From Mesorhizobium sp. J8 (GTDB lineage Bacteria > Pseudomonadota > Alphaproteobacteria > Rhizobiales > Rhizobiaceae), in NCBI RefSeq assembly GCF_016591715.1, contig NZ_AP024109.1:4774001-4838000 (forward strand): a DNA stretch of 64,000 bases, read 5' to 3'. Below are positions 35,643 through 43,848 of the stretch, one piece after another. A program made the position numbers and the translations under genes. How positions within the stretch are numbered: position 1 is the first letter of the stretch; every line of letters starts with the position of its first letter. The notes below the pieces were generated by a model. That model saw only the letters and a list, made by a program, of their open reading frames with translations. It was not told the origin of the DNA and made no database searches.

Positions 35643-36665
35643 TCACACCTTCATGTCGCGGGTTTCGAGCAGCGCGCGCACCAGCGTTCGCTTGCCGAGC
35701 TCGATCTTGAATGCGTTGTGCTGGCGCGGCTGGGCCTCGGCGAAAGCGGCGTCCGCCGCCGCTCCCGCCGATGCCTCGTCGAGCCTCTTGCCTTGCAGGA
35801 CCTCCTCGGCCGCGCTGGCGCGCCAAGGCACGGTCGCCACGCCGCCGAGCGCAATGCGCGCCTCGCGCACCGTCTCGCCGTCGAGGTCGAGCGCGACGGC
35901 CGCCGAAGCCAGCGCAAAGGCATAGGATTCGCGGTCGCGGATCTTCAGGTAGAGGGAGCGCCGACCCCACGGCAGAGCCGGCACCTCAATGGCGGTGATG
36001 ATCTCGTCGGCGGCGAGATCGGTCTCGACATGCGGCGTATCACCGGGCCGCCGATGCAGCCTGCCGAAGGGGATTTTGCGCTCGCCATGCGAGCCCTCGG
36101 CGTAAACGACGGCGTCGAGCGCGATCAGCGCCTGGGCGAAGTCGCCATGATAGGTGGCGATACAGGCGTCGCTGCCCCCCAGCACCGCATGCTGCCGGTT
36201 GAAGCCGTCCATCGCGGCGCAGCCGGATCCGGGCACACGCTTGTTGCAAGCCCAGGATGTCTCGCGAAAATATTCGCAGCGCGTGCGTTGCAAGACATTG
36301 CCGGCGAGGCTTGCCATGTTGCGGATCTGGCCGCTCGCGGCCAGCCGCAAACTGTCGGCAATGACCGGATAGCGGCGCCTCACTTCGGCGTGGTCGGCGG
36401 CCTCGCCCATACGCACCAGGGCACCGAAGCGGATGCCGTCTTCCGTTACCCGGATCTGCCTGAGCTTTTGCTCCTCGAGCCGGTTGAGGTCGAGCAGGCG
36501 GTTCGGCTCGGCGACCCCTAATTTCATATAATCGGCGAGATTGGTTCCGCCGGCGATGAACTGCGCGTTGGCCCGCGTCGGCTGGTCGTCACGGGTCGTG
36601 AAGTTGGACGCCAGCGCGACCGCCGCGGAGATGTCGGTTGGCTGTTCGTAGACGAAGGGACGCAT
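35643..36665 (-). CDS. paoB: Aldehyde oxidoreductase, FAD-binding subunit (PaoB-like)
   Basis: A 340-aa FAD subunit. The FAD pyrophosphate loop is FIAGGTNLADYMKLG. The insertion with four cysteines around RCEYFRE, ACNK and GCAAMDG matches the extra 4Fe-4S cluster of PaoB, which ordinary xanthine dehydrogenase FAD subunits lack. The C-terminal CO dehydrogenase flavoprotein domain follows (ALASAAVALDLDG, RIALGGVATVPWR-like). It lies one base after the iron-sulfur subunit's stop and two bases before the molybdenum subunit's start, a tight operon. Confidence 0.9.
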   Translation of the reverse strand: MRPFVYEQPTDISAAVALASNFTTRDDQPTRANAQFIAGGTNLADYMKLGVAEPNRLLDLNRLEEQKLRQIRVTEDGIRFGALVRMGEAADHAEVRRRYPVIADSLRLAASGQIRNMASLAGNVLQRTRCEYFRETSWACNKRVPGSGCAAMDGFNRQHAVLGGSDACIATYHGDFAQALIALDAVVYAEGSHGERKIPFGRLHRRPGDTPHVETDLAADEIITAIEVPALPWGRRSLYLKIRDRESYAFALASAAVALDLDGETVREARIALGGVATVPWRASAAEEVLQGKRLDEASAGAAADAAFAEAQPRQHNAFKIELGKRTLVRALLETRDMKV

Positions 36666-36666
36666 A

Positions 36667-37287
36667 TCACGCTCCCTTCGTCTCGCCGCGCGCCTGCAGG
36701 ATGGCGGCGACGATATTGGGATAGGCGGCGCAGCGGCAGATGTTGCCGCTCATATAGTCGCGGATGTCATTCTCGGATTCGGCGTGACCTTCATTGACGC
36801 AGCCGATCGCCGACATGATCTGGCCTGGTGTGCAGTAGCCGCACTGGAAGGCATCGTGATCGATGAAGGCCTGCTGCATGGGATGCAACCTGCCATCCGT
36901 CGAGGCGAGCCCTTCAATCGTCGTCACATCCTTGCCGTCGTTCATCACGGCGAAGCTCAGACAAGAGAGCACGCGTTTGCCGTCGACCCGCACCGTGCAT
37001 GCGCCGCACTGGCCGTGATCGCAGCCCTTCTTGGTGCCGGTGAGCCCGATATGGTCGCGCAACGCGTCGAGCAGGCTGGTTCTGGTATCGAGTGAAAGCT
37101 CATAGGTCTGCTTGTTGATCCTGAGCGACGTTACGACCGGCTGCCTCAGCTTGGGCTGAGCTGCGACCGGCTGCGCGGCCTCGGCCCGCGAAGCCAGCAA
37201 CGGCGCGGTCGCGGCCGCCGAGACCGTACCTGCCATGAACTTTCTTCGGCTGAGACCGTTGGTGGACAGGGCTGAGGGCTGGGACAT
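36667..37287 (-). CDS. paoA: Aldehyde oxidoreductase, 2Fe-2S subunit with Tat signal (PaoA-like)
   Basis: A 206-aa iron-sulfur subunit. The N-terminus has a Tat signal, SRRKFMAGTVSAAATAPLLA, so the folded complex is exported to the periplasm with its cofactors. Cluster I is in GCDHGQCGACTV with a fourth Cys in RVLSCLSFA; cluster II is in CGYCTPGQ and GNICRCAAYPNI. It is the first gene of the paoABC operon on the minus strand. Only this subunit has a signal, as is known for PaoABC, which is exported as a complex. Confidence 0.92.
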   Translation of the reverse strand: MSQPSALSTNGLSRRKFMAGTVSAAATAPLLASRAEAAQPVAAQPKLRQPVVTSLRINKQTYELSLDTRTSLLDALRDHIGLTGTKKGCDHGQCGACTVRVDGKRVLSCLSFAVMNDGKDVTTIEGLASTDGRLHPMQQAFIDHDAFQCGYCTPGQIMSAIGCVNEGHAESENDIRDYMSGNICRCAAYPNIVAAILQARGETKGA

Positions 37288-37487
37288 GGCTCGCTCCTGG
37301 CTGGCTGGTGTTGTGCGCTAACCTTTCAACGGTGCCATTGTTCCGACGCTAAGCTCAGAAGCGTGACGCTTCACCAAACTGTGAGGCTTCATACCCGACC
37401 GAAGTGCAGCGAGGCCTCCCTCCGGGCTGGAACATGCGTGGTCCCGGGGCGTTCTGTCTCAGTCTACCCCTCCGTCAGCAGGGCACC

Positions 37488-37931
37488 ATGAAATCGAAGC
37501 TCGTCGCCGAGACCTCCGGACAAAGAATATTCGTGGTCGTGCTCGATCCGGGCGAGGAAGCCTTCGCGTCCCTTACCGATTTCGCCGGTCAGAAGGGACT
37601 TACCGGCGCCTCGCTGACGGCCATCGGCGCGTTCGAGAGAGCGACGGTCGGCTGGTTTGATTTCGGCTCGAGATCGTACCGGAAAATTCGCGTGGACGAG
37701 CAGTGTGAGGTGCTGAGCGCCATCGGCGACGTCGCCGTCGACGACAGCGGCAAGCCGAGCCTGCATCTCCATGCCGTGCTCGGCCTGAGCGACGGGTCGA
37801 CCCGAGGCGGACATCTGCTCGAAGGCATCGTCCAGCCGACGCTCGAAATCACCGTGACCGAGGCGCCCGTCCATTCGCGGCGCACAAAACGGCCGGGTCT
37901 CGGCATCGCCCTGATCGACCTCGACGCCTGA
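37488..37931 (+). CDS. PPC (DUF296) domain protein
   Basis: A 147-aa protein of the PPC/DUF296 family, known from plant AT-hook proteins and widespread in bacteria as a trimeric fold of unknown function. Family-specific features are LTGASLTAIGAFERATVGWFD and the metal-binding-like PSLHLHAVLGLSDG with GGHLLEGIVQPTLEI. ATG 37488 with AGGG upstream gives the normal length; the open frame begins earlier at 37404. It is followed 11 bp later by the DNA ligase gene, probably in one operon. Confidence 0.82.
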   Translation: MKSKLVAETSGQRIFVVVLDPGEEAFASLTDFAGQKGLTGASLTAIGAFERATVGWFDFGSRSYRKIRVDEQCEVLSAIGDVAVDDSGKPSLHLHAVLGLSDGSTRGGHLLEGIVQPTLEITVTEAPVHSRRTKRPGLGIALIDLDA

Positions 37932-37942
37932 CGTCCGGCGCG

Positions 37943-38956
37943 ATGGCCCAGTCCACAGACGTTGCGTTTCCGCTTCCTCTCGACACACCGCCCATGGAGG
38001 CCAGGACGGCCGAAGAACTGCCGAAAGGGGACGGTGCTTGGCAGTTCGAACCGAAATGGGATGGATTTCGCTGCCTTGCCTTCAAGGGCACGGAGACGGT
38101 CGACCTGCGGGCGAAATCGGGCAAGCCGCTTGGCCGATATTTTCCGGAATTGATCGCGACGATGCAAAGCCTCGATGCCAAGGATTTCGTCGTCGACGGC
38201 GAGATCGTGATCGAAATCGACGGCCGCGCTTCCTTCGACACGCTACAGATGCGGCTGCACCCGGCAGAGAGCCGCATCCGCAAGCTGAGCGCGGAGACGC
38301 CGGCACTGCTGATCCTGTTCGACATGCTCGTCGCCCCGGGCGGCAGGTCGATGCTCCAAGCGTCCTTGATTGACCGTCGCACGGAGTTGGAGACCTTCGT
38401 TTCCAAAGCCGCCGGTGCAAAGCTACGACTTTCGCCCTCCACCACGAACTTCGCGATCGCCGAGCAATGGTTGCAAGAAGACACCCACGGTTCGACCGAC
38501 GGGGTCGTCGCCAAGGCGCTGGATGAACCCTATCGGCCCGGCGAGCGCGCAATGGTCAAGGTCAAGCGGCTGCGAACCGCCGACTGCGTCGTGGGCGGCT
38601 TCCGCTATCTGAACGGCAAGCGGCAGGTCGGGTCGCTGCTGCTTGGCCTCTATAACGACAACGGACAGCTGGATCATGTTGGCTTCACCTCGACCATCGC
38701 CAATGACGAGCGCGCAGCGCTCACGGAGCGGCTCGAAGAGTTGCGCGGCGGATCGGGCTTCACCGGCAAGGCGCCGGGCGGGCCGAGCCGCTGGAGCACG
38801 GAGCGCAGCGGTGAATGGGAGCCCCTGAAGCCGGAGCTGGTCGTCGAGGTTCGTTTCGACCATGTCACGGGCGGACGTTTCAGGCATGGCACAAGGCTCT
38901 TGCGCTGGCGGCCCGACAAAGCGCCGCTCCAATGCACGTTCGAGCAGATCGCGTAG
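37943..38956 (+). CDS. ligC: ATP-dependent DNA ligase (LigC/LigD ligase-domain type)
   Basis: A 337-aa ATP-dependent ligase without the nuclease and polymerase domains of LigD. The adenylation motif I is EPKWDGFR with the active Lys; motif III is VVDGEIVIE and motif V is RAMVKVKRLRTADC. An OB-fold domain (about residues 215-335) ends with a basic segment RFRHGTRLLRWRPDK. Such stand-alone ligases serve in non-homologous end joining or base-excision repair. No Ku gene lies in this window. Confidence 0.88.
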   Translation: MAQSTDVAFPLPLDTPPMEARTAEELPKGDGAWQFEPKWDGFRCLAFKGTETVDLRAKSGKPLGRYFPELIATMQSLDAKDFVVDGEIVIEIDGRASFDTLQMRLHPAESRIRKLSAETPALLILFDMLVAPGGRSMLQASLIDRRTELETFVSKAAGAKLRLSPSTTNFAIAEQWLQEDTHGSTDGVVAKALDEPYRPGERAMVKVKRLRTADCVVGGFRYLNGKRQVGSLLLGLYNDNGQLDHVGFTSTIANDERAALTERLEELRGGSGFTGKAPGGPSRWSTERSGEWEPLKPELVVEVRFDHVTGGRFRHGTRLLRWRPDKAPLQCTFEQIA

Positions 38957-39163
38957 CTGCGCCTTGCCGGGCCAATCGATCGCCAGGGCTCTTCCTGAGA
39001 GGAACAGTCAGCCCGCGTATTGGAGAACGAGATGGACCTCGCAACATGCAGCGATCCGGACGGCAAGCCGAAGCGCCGACCATCGAACAGCAGAACTGGG
39101 ATGCCTTCGCGCGATCCTTCCAAGGAAGGCAGCTGCTTCGACGAACTCTGAAGGTTGATCGGT

Positions 39164-39907
39164 TCAGATTTCGAGCAGCGCGTAGGGCCGGCCCGTCGGC
39201 TTCGTGATGTGCATGGCGACATTATAGACTTTCGCGCCGCCGGGAGTCTGGCCTTCGAAAGTGCCACGATGCGCATGCCCATGCACGACGGCGCTCACCT
39301 TGAACCGGTCGATCGTTTCCGCAAGCCTGGAGGATCCCAGGAATGGGAAAATTTCCGGCGGCTCGCCGGCGACGGTCTCCGCGATCGGCGCGTAGTGAAG
39401 CACCACAAGCGTGCGCTTGGCGCGGACCTGTCGCATGGCATTTTCGAGCCGCATCGCCTCGCTGACGCTCTCGGCCACCATGGCCTTGATTGCCGGCTCA
39501 CCGAAGGACCCAAGCATCCTGGAGCCGAAACCGCCGACAAAGCCCTTCACGCCGACAAAGCCCACTTCCATCAGTTCCGTGGCCTGTCCATCGAGGAGAT
39601 AAACGCCTGCCTGGCGAAGCGTCGCCGCGATCTGCTCGACGCAGCCGGATTCGTAGTCGTGGTTGCCGAGCACCGCGACCACGGGAATCGAGCAGGCCCT
39701 GAGATCTTCCGCCAAAAGCTCAGCCTCCTTCGGCTTTCCGAGATTGGTGAGGTCTCCGGTAAGCACCAGGACATCTGCTTCGCGGGAAACCTCGCCGAAC
39801 AAATCGCGATAGGAAGTCTGCGCATCTTCCTGAACATGCAGATCGCCCATCGCGGCAATCTTGATCTTGCCGTTCGCTTTGCGACCCGCCTTGCTTTGTT
39901 CAGCCAT
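39164..39907 (-). CDS. Metallophosphoesterase
   Basis: A 247-aa calcineurin-type phosphoesterase. The metal-binding motifs appear in order: GDLHVQED, LTGDLTNLG, LGNHDYE, VVLHYAP and VHGHAHRG. The enzyme would hydrolyse a phosphomonoester or phosphodiester; the substrate is unknown. ATG 39907 (GGGGAA upstream) is preferred to the earlier frame start at 39940. It overlaps the end of the nucleotidyltransferase gene by 8 bp, so the two are coupled. The 207 bp between its stop and the ligase gene show no gene. Confidence 0.87.
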   Translation of the reverse strand: MAEQSKAGRKANGKIKIAAMGDLHVQEDAQTSYRDLFGEVSREADVLVLTGDLTNLGKPKEAELLAEDLRACSIPVVAVLGNHDYESGCVEQIAATLRQAGVYLLDGQATELMEVGFVGVKGFVGGFGSRMLGSFGEPAIKAMVAESVSEAMRLENAMRQVRAKRTLVVLHYAPIAETVAGEPPEIFPFLGSSRLAETIDRFKVSAVVHGHAHRGTFEGQTPGGAKVYNVAMHITKPTGRPYALLEI

Positions 39908-40709
39908 CGCGGAATTCCCCAACTCCGCCGACACCGGCAAATCCCCATTCCTTGACGTCGATCTCGTAGTCGACCTGCGACAAAAGCCGGCCGCGGCAAA
40001 TCTTCATCCTCGGCGAAGGCAGTTGCCGCTGCCTGGCGAGCCGGTCGAGCAGATTGTCAAGGAGCCAGTCGGGGATCTGGTCGCGCTCGCTGGGATAGAT
40101 CCATCTGAAATTCAGCAACTGCATCAAAAGCACCTCCCAGTGGACGTCCAGATAGGAAAGCAGCCTGTGCCAGTCGATCTGCTCATGCGCCTTGAGGATG
40201 GTGTGGGCGATGTCGGCGCCATCGTGACGACCCCTGTCCTGGATGAAGCATTTCGACCAGATGAGCTCCGTCGGTCCGATGATCCGGACTCGGCTGCCCA
40301 GCAGTTCGACCTGGCGGGCATGCTCCAGCCACTGGTCCTCGACCTGCATGGTGCCGTTGGCTGATGCAAAGATCACATCGAAGAAATGCGGGCCTTCGAA
40401 AACCTTCCCCAGCCAACGATCATCCTCGATCTCGACGGCGTAGCCGATATCCTTGAAATGGGCGAGGATGCGCGGGCAATCGCCGGCCTTGCAGAAGATA
40501 TCGAGGTCCTTGGTCTGGCGTACCACGCCGGTATAGGCGCTTACCGCATAGGTGCCGGCAACCAGGAAGGGAATGTCGGTGGCGGCGAGCTCGCGGATGG
40601 CATTCGTGTAGAAGGCCTCCGCCTCGGCGCTCTTCAGCGTCGGCTCCGCCTTCGCGTCGATCACCGGCAGCGTCGCCAGCACTCCCGGCAACTCGTCATT
40701 GGTCATCAA
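39900..40709 (-). CDS. Nucleotidyltransferase-like protein
   Basis: A 269-aa protein with a nucleotidyltransferase core: FLVAGTYAVSAYTG takes the place of the GG/S helix and RQTKDLDIFC supplies the paired Asp residues. A helical second half includes LIWSKCFIQDRGRHDGADI, typical of the minimal or AbiEii-like group where the Lys and Asp complete the site. Such proteins can modify RNA or proteins, or serve as toxins; no antitoxin is visible. Coupling to the phosphoesterase is suggestive of a paired add/remove activity, but that is speculation. A second ATG follows the first. Confidence 0.7.
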   Translation of the reverse strand: MMTNDELPGVLATLPVIDAKAEPTLKSAEAEAFYTNAIRELAATDIPFLVAGTYAVSAYTGVVRQTKDLDIFCKAGDCPRILAHFKDIGYAVEIEDDRWLGKVFEGPHFFDVIFASANGTMQVEDQWLEHARQVELLGSRVRIIGPTELIWSKCFIQDRGRHDGADIAHTILKAHEQIDWHRLLSYLDVHWEVLLMQLLNFRWIYPSERDQIPDWLLDNLLDRLARQRQLPSPRMKICRGRLLSQVDYEIDVKEWGFAGVGGVGEFRDG

Positions 40710-40821
40710 CCGTTGCTCCGGTTTTGATCTTCATCCACATGTTCCGGTAAACAGCGGTGATCCGGGGTTGTTCCGCGCTCGACGCCACGCTTCCAAGACG
40801 AGCATCACCACGACAGAGGCG

Positions 40822-40983
40822 CTAGTCCCCTTCCTCCTGGTAGAGGTGTTCGGCCGCCCGGTCGCTCTCACGCCGCTCCGCCGGTCCCCGGCGGCGACGG
40901 GTAATGAGCACGTAGGCGATCGCCAGCAGGAGAATGAGGGGACCGCCCGCGACGACGATGAGCCACAAATCGGAGCCGGACAT
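40822..40983 (-). CDS. 53-aa single-span membrane protein
   Basis: A short gene below usual size limits. After MSGSDLW a 20-residue hydrophobic span (IVVAGGPLILLLAIAYVLI) is followed by TRRRRGPAERR and an acidic end YQEEGD. The positive residues after the span predict an inside C-terminus. A purine-rich GGGAAGGGAAG lies just before ATG 40983. A sigma-EcfG-like promoter is placed 60-90 bp upstream. It is near the ECF sigma gene and may be a small stress protein of the envelope. No family name is known to me. Confidence 0.65.
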   Translation of the reverse strand: MSGSDLWLIVVAGGPLILLLAIAYVLITRRRRGPAERRESDRAAEHLYQEEGD

Positions 40984-41045
40984 TGGTCTTCCCTTCCCGG
41001 ATCGAAGGTGCCCCTCCGACAGAGGGTGTTGCTAGTCATGACGCT

Positions 41046-41070
41046 AACCGGTGAAGGGCTGGAATGTTCC
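41046..41070 (-). promoter_or_regulatory. Candidate sigma-EcfG promoter
   Basis: On the minus strand GGAAC (41070-41066) is followed after 16 bases by GGTT (41049-41046). The general-stress consensus in alphaproteobacteria is GGAAC, 16-17 bases, then CGTT, so one base differs. It faces the 53-aa membrane protein gene and lies just after the ECF sigma gene. Confidence 0.4.
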
Positions 41071-41124
41071 GGGCGGCGCGGCAACCAATCCGCAGCCTAT
41101 TGCCGTATCCATCGGCATCATCCG

Positions 41125-41700
41125 CTAGCGCCGACTTGACGACTGACCAAAAGGCAATGGGACGTTGGTGCAGGAGTCCACGGCCGTGGCTGAAGACGTC
41201 TCGCCCAGGTCTTCCAGCAATGACATCCGTGCACGGTTCAGCCGGCTTTTGATGGTACCGATGGCGCAGCCGCAAATGCCCGCGGTCTCCTCGTAACTCA
41301 CGCCGAGGATGGCGATCAGCACCAAGACCTCGCGCTGCTGGGGAGGCAGTTTGCCTATAGCGGCATGAACCTCCTGGCTACGAATATGCCATTCCTGGTC
41401 GCCATAGGTGATCGAACGGGCCGATGCGCAGTCATTCACTGCCGGCGCTTCGCGCGTGTAGACCTTGTGCTTCGTATAGAAGGTATTGCGCATGATCGTG
41501 AACAGCCATGACTTGATCCGGGTGCCGGGTTCGAATTGATCGATATGCGCTATCCCCTTGAGCAGGGTCTCCTGCACGAGATCGTCGGCGTCTGTCTTGT
41601 CCCTGCAGAAGGTACGCGCGAAAGCCCTCAAAGCCGGGATCAGATCGACGATCGTCGCTTCGTTGTGGAGGGCCGACGAGTAGGAATTCATCGTCCGCAA
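41125..41700 (-). CDS. ECF sigma factor, EcfG-like (general stress response)
   Basis: A 191-aa sigma-70 family factor with only regions 2 and 4. Region 2 contains ALRAFARTFCRDKTDADDLV and GTRIKSWLFTIMRNTF; region 4 has LPPQQREVLVLIAILGVSYEE and GTIKSRLNRARMSL. The pattern resembles the EcfG group, which is released from the anti-sigma factor NepR when PhyR is phosphorylated. A NepR-like short gene lies upstream on the same strand, in the canonical order nepR-ecfG. An alternative start lies at 41691. No phyR or sensor kinase is in the window. Confidence 0.85.
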   Translation of the reverse strand: MRTMNSYSSALHNEATIVDLIPALRAFARTFCRDKTDADDLVQETLLKGIAHIDQFEPGTRIKSWLFTIMRNTFYTKHKVYTREAPAVNDCASARSITYGDQEWHIRSQEVHAAIGKLPPQQREVLVLIAILGVSYEETAGICGCAIGTIKSRLNRARMSLLEDLGETSSATAVDSCTNVPLPFGQSSSRR

Positions 41701-41951
41701 AATGCCTCCGCAGGGAACCGTTTGGGTGGGATTGCCAGAAGGCTAATGCGCTGGGGGCATGGAGGTTCCTGTCGCCTCAGGATTGTCGTTCATTTCCGGT
41801 CGTAATTTCGCGTGTCGTCTTTTGCTCCGGGCAATCGCCGGATCTTCGGTCCAGACCTCGGCCCACGTCCGAAGCCGACCACGAAATGTGCCATTTTGGG
41901 GTGACCAGGAGGACGCCGCCGGCACCGCGCGGATACCGAACGGCGATGCGT

Positions 41952-42110
41952 TCAATGCAGCTTGCCGTCGACGTTCTTGACTTTCAGTTGTGCGGCCGCT
42001 TCGAGCTCCCGAGCCAGCTCGGACAGGCGTCGGGGCGTCGGTTCGTCGGCAATGGTCTCGAATGCGGCGGCCAGTTCCTGGAGCGTGTGAACGAACAGGT
42101 CATCCAACAT
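41952..42110 (-). CDS. 52-aa NepR-like anti-sigma factor candidate
   Basis: A short minus-strand frame upstream of the ECF sigma gene. The protein has two predicted helices joined by a Pro-containing turn: FVHTLQELAAAFETIADEPT followed by PRRLSELARELEAAAQ. The pattern of a first helix, then EP-x-P, then R-L-x-x-L-x-x-x-L, is what is known for NepR proteins. The ATG at 42110 has no clear Shine-Dalgarno sequence, and 251 bp separate it from the sigma gene, unlike the usual tight pair. The assignment is an inference from pattern and position. Confidence 0.42.
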   Translation of the reverse strand: MLDDLFVHTLQELAAAFETIADEPTPRRLSELARELEAAAQLKVKNVDGKLH

Positions 42111-42609
42111 TTTGATGCCGTTAGAGAAAAACCCATGGCGCTCGCCTGTGATCCGTCAACAAGCTCCGGGTCGCCAGCAATCCGGAGGCCGGCCTAATCC
42201 CGGAATGGACGGAATGTTCCGGTTGCGCAAAGGTGGCCGCGCCTCGGTTGCCGAGGATCCAATCCGACATTGCCGTCAGTTGATCGAGCAGCGAGTTCGA
42301 AATCATCTTCGTCCCGATCTCGCGAATTTATTCGGCAACGCTTGCTTAGTTTCCAGAAATCAATCGCAAACCATCGATATATATAAATTATCAAGCAGAC
42401 CTCGCGTCCGCCACGATGCAGACCGCCGATCAAAGCAAACTACTTGAGGATTTGCCGTCGCGGCACCGCGGTATGACTATTCGGTGGCCATTCTGACACC
42501 GGATTTATCGGCGAGCAGAGCGGCAGTCCCATCGCCATTGTGCCGTAGTTCCACATTCCTTGACATCGGGTATTTATCCGAAATTATGCAGGAAAGAAGG
42601 ATCGCGAGC
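42111..42609. other. Intergenic region with promoter of the ABC ATPase gene
   Basis: No convincing gene is seen. An AT-rich patch lies at 42371-42390. At 42560 TTGACA is followed after 16 bases by AATTAT (42582-42587), a plausible sigma-70 promoter for the ATPase gene. The spacer contains a near palindrome CGGGTATTTATCCG (42567-42580), sharing TATCCG with other sites of the arabinoside island. Confidence 0.4.
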
Positions 42610-43683
42610 ATGACGGGAATCGCGCTGTCGCGCGTATCAAAGCACTTTGGCGCAGTCGAGGTTATCCGCGACGTGAGTCTGGATATTGAGCCGGGAGAGC
42701 TGGTCGTCTTTCTCGGTCCGTCCGGTTCTGGCAAGACAACGCTGCTGCGGATGATCGCCGGCCTCGAAAGCATTGACGAGGGCACGCTGACGATCGACGG
42801 GGTGCGCTCGGAAAACCTTGCGCCGGGCAGGCGCAACGTTGCGATGGTCTTCCAGAACTATGCGCTTTACCCACATATGACAGTCGCGGAGAACATGGCC
42901 TTTGGGCTAAGGAACATTCGGGTCGCGCCGGATGTCATACGCCGACGGATCGCTGAGGCGGCGCGTATCTTGGAGATCGAAGCGCTGCTCCACCGGCGAC
43001 CGTCGCAGCTCTCCGGCGGGCAGCGCCAGCGCGTGGCCATCGGGAGGGCGATCGTCAAGGAGCCCAAGGCATTCCTGTTCGACGAGCCGCTCTCCAATCT
43101 TGACGCGGCGCTTCGGGCCCGTACACGCGTCGAGCTCGCCGAACTGCATCACCGTTTGAAGGCGACGATGATCTACGTGACCCACGACCAGGTTGAAGCG
43201 ATGACGCTCGCCGACCGTATCGTGATTCTCAACGATTGCCGGATCGAGCAGATGGGGAGACCCGACGAGGTCTATGCACGTCCGGCGTCGCGATTCGTCG
43301 CGACCTTCGTCGGGTCTCCGGCGATGAACATTCTGCCTGTTACGGTTTCGGGCTCGGACGACAGGCTCAATGCGCGCTTGACTGATGGATCGCTCGTCGG
43401 ACTTCCGGGCGCGCCGGCGAACGTGGATTGGCGCGAACTCGGAGTGCGGCCGGAATCGCTGACTGTCGTCTCCGAAGGCCATGAAATATCCGCAACGGCC
43501 ACCGTTGTGGAGCGCCTTGGTGAGCGCACACTCATCTATGCGCGGCTTGCGGATGGGACGCAGGTTACGGCACAGGATCGCGCGCTTTCGAGCGTTAAAC
43601 CAGGCGACGCCGTTCGGCTGAAGTTCGACACCGCTGCCCTGCATCTCTTCGCCGCCGACGGATCGGCTTGGCACGCGCGCTGA
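42610..43683 (+). CDS. ABC transporter ATP-binding protein, CUT1 sugar type (MalK/UgpC-like)
   Basis: A 357-aa ATPase with Walker A GPSGSGKTT, Q-loop VFQNYALYPHM, signature LSGGQRQRVAIGRAI, Walker B FLFDEPLSNLD and switch VTHDQVEAMTLADR. The C-terminal MalK-type TOBE/OB domain starts near residue 240 (VGSPAMNILPV) and includes LGVRPESLTV. It should energise the CUT1 permeases at 43845-45568, which point towards it from the opposite strand. ATG 42610 is chosen; in-frame upstream ATGs lie at 42586 and earlier. The usual CUT1 order puts the ATPase in the same operon, so this convergent layout is unusual. Confidence 0.9.
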   Translation: MTGIALSRVSKHFGAVEVIRDVSLDIEPGELVVFLGPSGSGKTTLLRMIAGLESIDEGTLTIDGVRSENLAPGRRNVAMVFQNYALYPHMTVAENMAFGLRNIRVAPDVIRRRIAEAARILEIEALLHRRPSQLSGGQRQRVAIGRAIVKEPKAFLFDEPLSNLDAALRARTRVELAELHHRLKATMIYVTHDQVEAMTLADRIVILNDCRIEQMGRPDEVYARPASRFVATFVGSPAMNILPVTVSGSDDRLNARLTDGSLVGLPGAPANVDWRELGVRPESLTVVSEGHEISATATVVERLGERTLIYARLADGTQVTAQDRALSSVKPGDAVRLKFDTAALHLFAADGSAWHAR

Positions 43684-43743
43684 GGGGCCTGAACCACCGA
43701 GCGGGTCGTACCCTTTTTCATCGCGGTTCGCGTGCGGCCGAGG

Positions 43744-43848
43744 CTAGAGCGTTTCACCGTTTCACGGAAACGGCTAACCGCTCTATCTCTTTGTTTTTGC
43801 GCAATTCCGGACGGAAAACCGATCACACTTTTCCTGGAATTGCTCTAG
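43744..43848 (-). repeat. ~100-bp palindromic repeat, copy 4 of 6
   Basis: Reversed copy between convergent genes. Read on the minus strand it begins TAGAGCAATTCC, and that TAG (43847-43845) is the stop codon of the permease gene. It also lies 60 bp after the ATPase stop on the other strand. Confidence 0.82.

Noticed and set aside
42211..42225. GGAATGTTCCGG as a second sigma-EcfG promoter
   Set aside because: On the minus strand GGAAC is present but neither 16- nor 17-base spacing gives a CGTT-like -10, and no gene follows in that direction.
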